From WHSW01 sp963781265 (GTDB lineage: Bacteria; Actinomycetota; Thermoleophilia; Solirubrobacterales; 70-9): a stretch of 64,000 bases of DNA. Positions 62,593 through 64,000 of the stretch are shown piece after piece (position 1 is the stretch's first letter; each line of letters opens with the position of its first letter). The stretch covers positions 248,001-312,000 of the forward strand of contig CAWAFH010000012.1 in NCBI GenBank assembly GCA_963781265.1, in the 5' to 3' direction. The notes under the pieces are model-generated. The model was not told where the DNA came from. It worked only from the letters and a program-made list of their open reading frames with translations, and made no database searches. Position numbers and translations under genes: made by a program.

Positions 62593-63564
62593 TCACTCGG
62601 CCAGGAAGCCGTCGAGCAGGCGGTTGAAGCGCACCGGCCGCTCGGCCATCGGCACGTGGCCGCAGCGGTCGAACACCTCGAGCCGCGAGCCGGCGATGCG
62701 CTTCGCGTAGCCGAGCGCGTCGGCCGGGGGGACGACGTGGTCCTGGCGCCCCCAGACGATCAGGGTCGGCACGTGGATGTCGGCGAGGCGATCGAGGAAG
62801 TCGTAGCCCGCGAGGCTCGTCAGCGCGTCGACGAAGGACTCGCCGCGCATGCCGCCGTCGAAGAACTCCCAGAGGAGCTCGGGGCGCAGCGCCCGCGGGT
62901 CGTCGAAGATCCCGCCGAAGGCCATCGCCCGGGCCCGCGGCCGGCGGAGGGCGCGCGTCTGCGCCTTGAAGGCGAACGGGGCGCCGGCGGCGATCATCCG
63001 AGCGGCGGCCTCGGTCGGCTCGCGGCGCAGCCGCGCGCTGCTCACCCCGGCGGCCGAGACGAGGACGAGCTTCTCGAACCGGCTCGGCTGCGAGATCGCC
63101 GCCTCGGTGGCGACGAAGCCACCCATCGAGTTGCCGACCACGGCGCAGTCACGCACGCCGACCGCGTCACAGAACTCGAGCAGCAGCCGGCCGTAGGCGG
63201 GGATCGAGGCCTCCCAGTCGGGCGCGGGGGAGGAGCCGAACCCCGGCAGGTCCGGCGCCAGGACCCGGTGGCGGCGGGCGAAGTGGGGCATGTTCTCGAG
63301 CCAGTTCTGCCAGCAGCCCGAGAGCCCGTGGACGAAGACCACGGCGAGCGGGTCCTGCTCGGCCTCCGGCGGGCCGAGCTCGGCGTAGTGGACCCTGGAG
63401 CCGTCGAGCTCGACGTCGCGCAGGTGGGCGGACCAGTCGATCCGCAGCCAGTCGGGATCGGGGTCGCCGTAGGGGTCGGGTCCGTCGGCCGGGGTCGCGT
63501 CCGGCTTCGGGCCGAACGGCTCGAATCGGGGTCGGCGGCGTCGGGCTGAGGTTTCCGCGCTCAC
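62593..63564 (-). CDS. Alpha/beta hydrolase
   Basis: This 323-residue hydrolase has FVHGLSGCWQNWLENMPHFA (oxyanion region), the nucleophile elbow VVGNSMGGFVATEAA, the acid in LIVWGRQDHVVPP and the histidine in RCGHVPMAERP, so the triad is complete. A charged Pro/Asp-rich N-terminus of about 45 residues precedes it. The substrate is unknown. The GTG at 63564 is chosen because TAGTAT on the minus strand ends eight bases before it. It is divergent from the acyltransferase. Confidence 0.88.
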   Translation of the reverse strand: MSAETSARRRRPRFEPFGPKPDATPADGPDPYGDPDPDWLRIDWSAHLRDVELDGSRVHYAELGPPEAEQDPLAVVFVHGLSGCWQNWLENMPHFARRHRVLAPDLPGFGSSPAPDWEASIPAYGRLLLEFCDAVGVRDCAVVGNSMGGFVATEAAISQPSRFEKLVLVSAAGVSSARLRREPTEAAARMIAAGAPFAFKAQTRALRRPRARAMAFGGIFDDPRALRPELLWEFFDGGMRGESFVDALTSLAGYDFLDRLADIHVPTLIVWGRQDHVVPPADALGYAKRIAGSRLEVFDRCGHVPMAERPVRFNRLLDGFLAE

Positions 63565-63572
63565 GGGCGCGG

Positions 63573-63579
63573 ATACTAT
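63573..63579. promoter_or_regulatory. Overlapping divergent -10 boxes (hydrolase / acyltransferase)
   Basis: ATACTAT contains TAGTAT on the minus strand and TACTAT on the plus strand, each eight bases from its start codon. Only 23 bp separate the two start codons. Confidence 0.6.
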
Positions 63580-63587
63580 TTGGCGTC

Positions 63588-64000
63588 TTGGCCGGCAATC
63601 GAACATCCCTGTCGACGCCGCGCGGGGGTTTCGATCCCGAGGCGGAGCAGCCCGAGTCGGGCGAGCGGCTCCCGGAGCGCCATCCCGGCGAGGTGATGCG
63701 CGACCTGCTGCCCGCGATCGAGCCCGATCGGCAGCTCAACGACTGGGGGCGCTCGGAGCGCGTCGAGGGGGCCATGGACCGGACGCTCTACGAGTTCTTT
63801 TACCGCTACTGGTTCCGGGCCGAGGTCGAGGGGATCGAGAACGTGCCCGCCGACGGCGGCGCGCTGCTCGTCTCGAACCACTCCGGCGCCCTGCCCCCGG
63901 ACGCCGCGATGATCCTCAAGGCCATTCGCGAGGAGCACCCGAACCCGCGTCCGCTGTACCTCACCGTCGAGCATTTCTTCAAGGGCTACCCGGGCTTCTC
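63588..64000 (+). CDS. PlsC-like acyltransferase, truncated by window end
   Basis: The visible 137 residues are the N-terminal part of a glycerophospholipid-type acyltransferase. YEFFYRYWFRAEVEGIENVPADGGALLVSNHSGALPPDAAMI contains the conserved histidine and aspartate (spaced HSGALPPD, as in a known actinobacterial subgroup, rather than HxxxxD). The TTG start is supported by TACTAT eight bases upstream. An ATG at 63774 is a shorter alternative that would drop about 60 non-conserved residues. The gene continues beyond the window. Confidence 0.75.
   Translation, partial: MAGNRTSLSTPRGGFDPEAEQPESGERLPERHPGEVMRDLLPAIEPDRQLNDWGRSERVEGAMDRTLYEFFYRYWFRAEVEGIENVPADGGALLVSNHSGALPPDAAMILKAIREEHPNPRPLYLTVEHFFKGYPGF

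Overview
The window is about 64 kb of very GC-rich, gene-dense DNA from a high-GC Gram-positive bacterium. Gene neighbourhoods (trpS-scpA-scpB-rluB, rpmF-plsX-acpP-rnc-smc-ftsY-ffh-rpsP-khpA-trmD-rplS-lepB-rnhB), zinc-ribbon L28 and L32, a LexA box of the Gram-positive type, DUF222/HNH and LtrA proteins all point to Actinobacteria in the broad sense. A deep lineage such as Thermoleophilia is my guess and is not demonstrated. No tRNA, rRNA, IS element, prophage or CRISPR array was seen, so this is mostly housekeeping chromosome.

Layout. 1-4.8 kb: a FetAB-like exporter, a DUF222/HNH endonuclease under a perfect SOS box, and a DHA2-type MFS exporter. 4.8-18.6 kb: trpS, the SMC partners scpA/scpB, rluB, and an aromatic block (aroH, hisC, leader peptide, aroF, tyrA, aroA), then cupin, cmk, der, a DUF3352 protein and metK. 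19-25.6 kb: a PH-domain protein, priA (frameshifted as read), def, fmt, rsmB, a zinc-ribbon protein and rpe. 25.6-28.8 kb: a cation/proton antiporter and a flippase. 28.9-32.4 kb: a complete riboflavin operon (ribD, ribE, ribBA, ribH). 32.4-43.6 kb: rpmB, fakA, GST-like and RidA proteins, recG, rsmD, coaD, a SepIVA-like coiled coil and an acyl-CoA-flavoured accessory group. 43.7-54.9 kb: DUF177, rpmF, plsX, acpP, rnc, smc, ftsY, ffh and the rpsP-rnhB operon. 55-64 kb: yraN, comM, dprA, thiD, ilvD, ltrA, an alpha/beta hydrolase and a truncated acyltransferase.

Gene expression. At more than 20 genes a TANNNT -10 box ends only 6-12 nt before the start codon, which implies leaderless or near-leaderless mRNAs. 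In three divergent pairs the two -10 boxes overlap. Inside operons, genes are joined by ATGA, GTGA or TGATG overlaps. Three genes of one operon (trmD, lepB, rnhB) appear to start at CTG, which also leaves their N-termini invisible to standard gene callers.

Most notable points: an SMC protein of only 796 residues with both ATPase halves but no visible hinge, alongside ordinary ScpA and ScpB; an RNase III in which most catalytic acids are replaced; a 29-residue leader peptide with six aromatic residues in eight before aroF; a nested inverted-repeat structure between ftsY and ffh that looks like a structured RNA; a 70-bp hairpin repeat in two copies after rnhB; and GC-rich 7-bp repeat clusters in several gene gaps.
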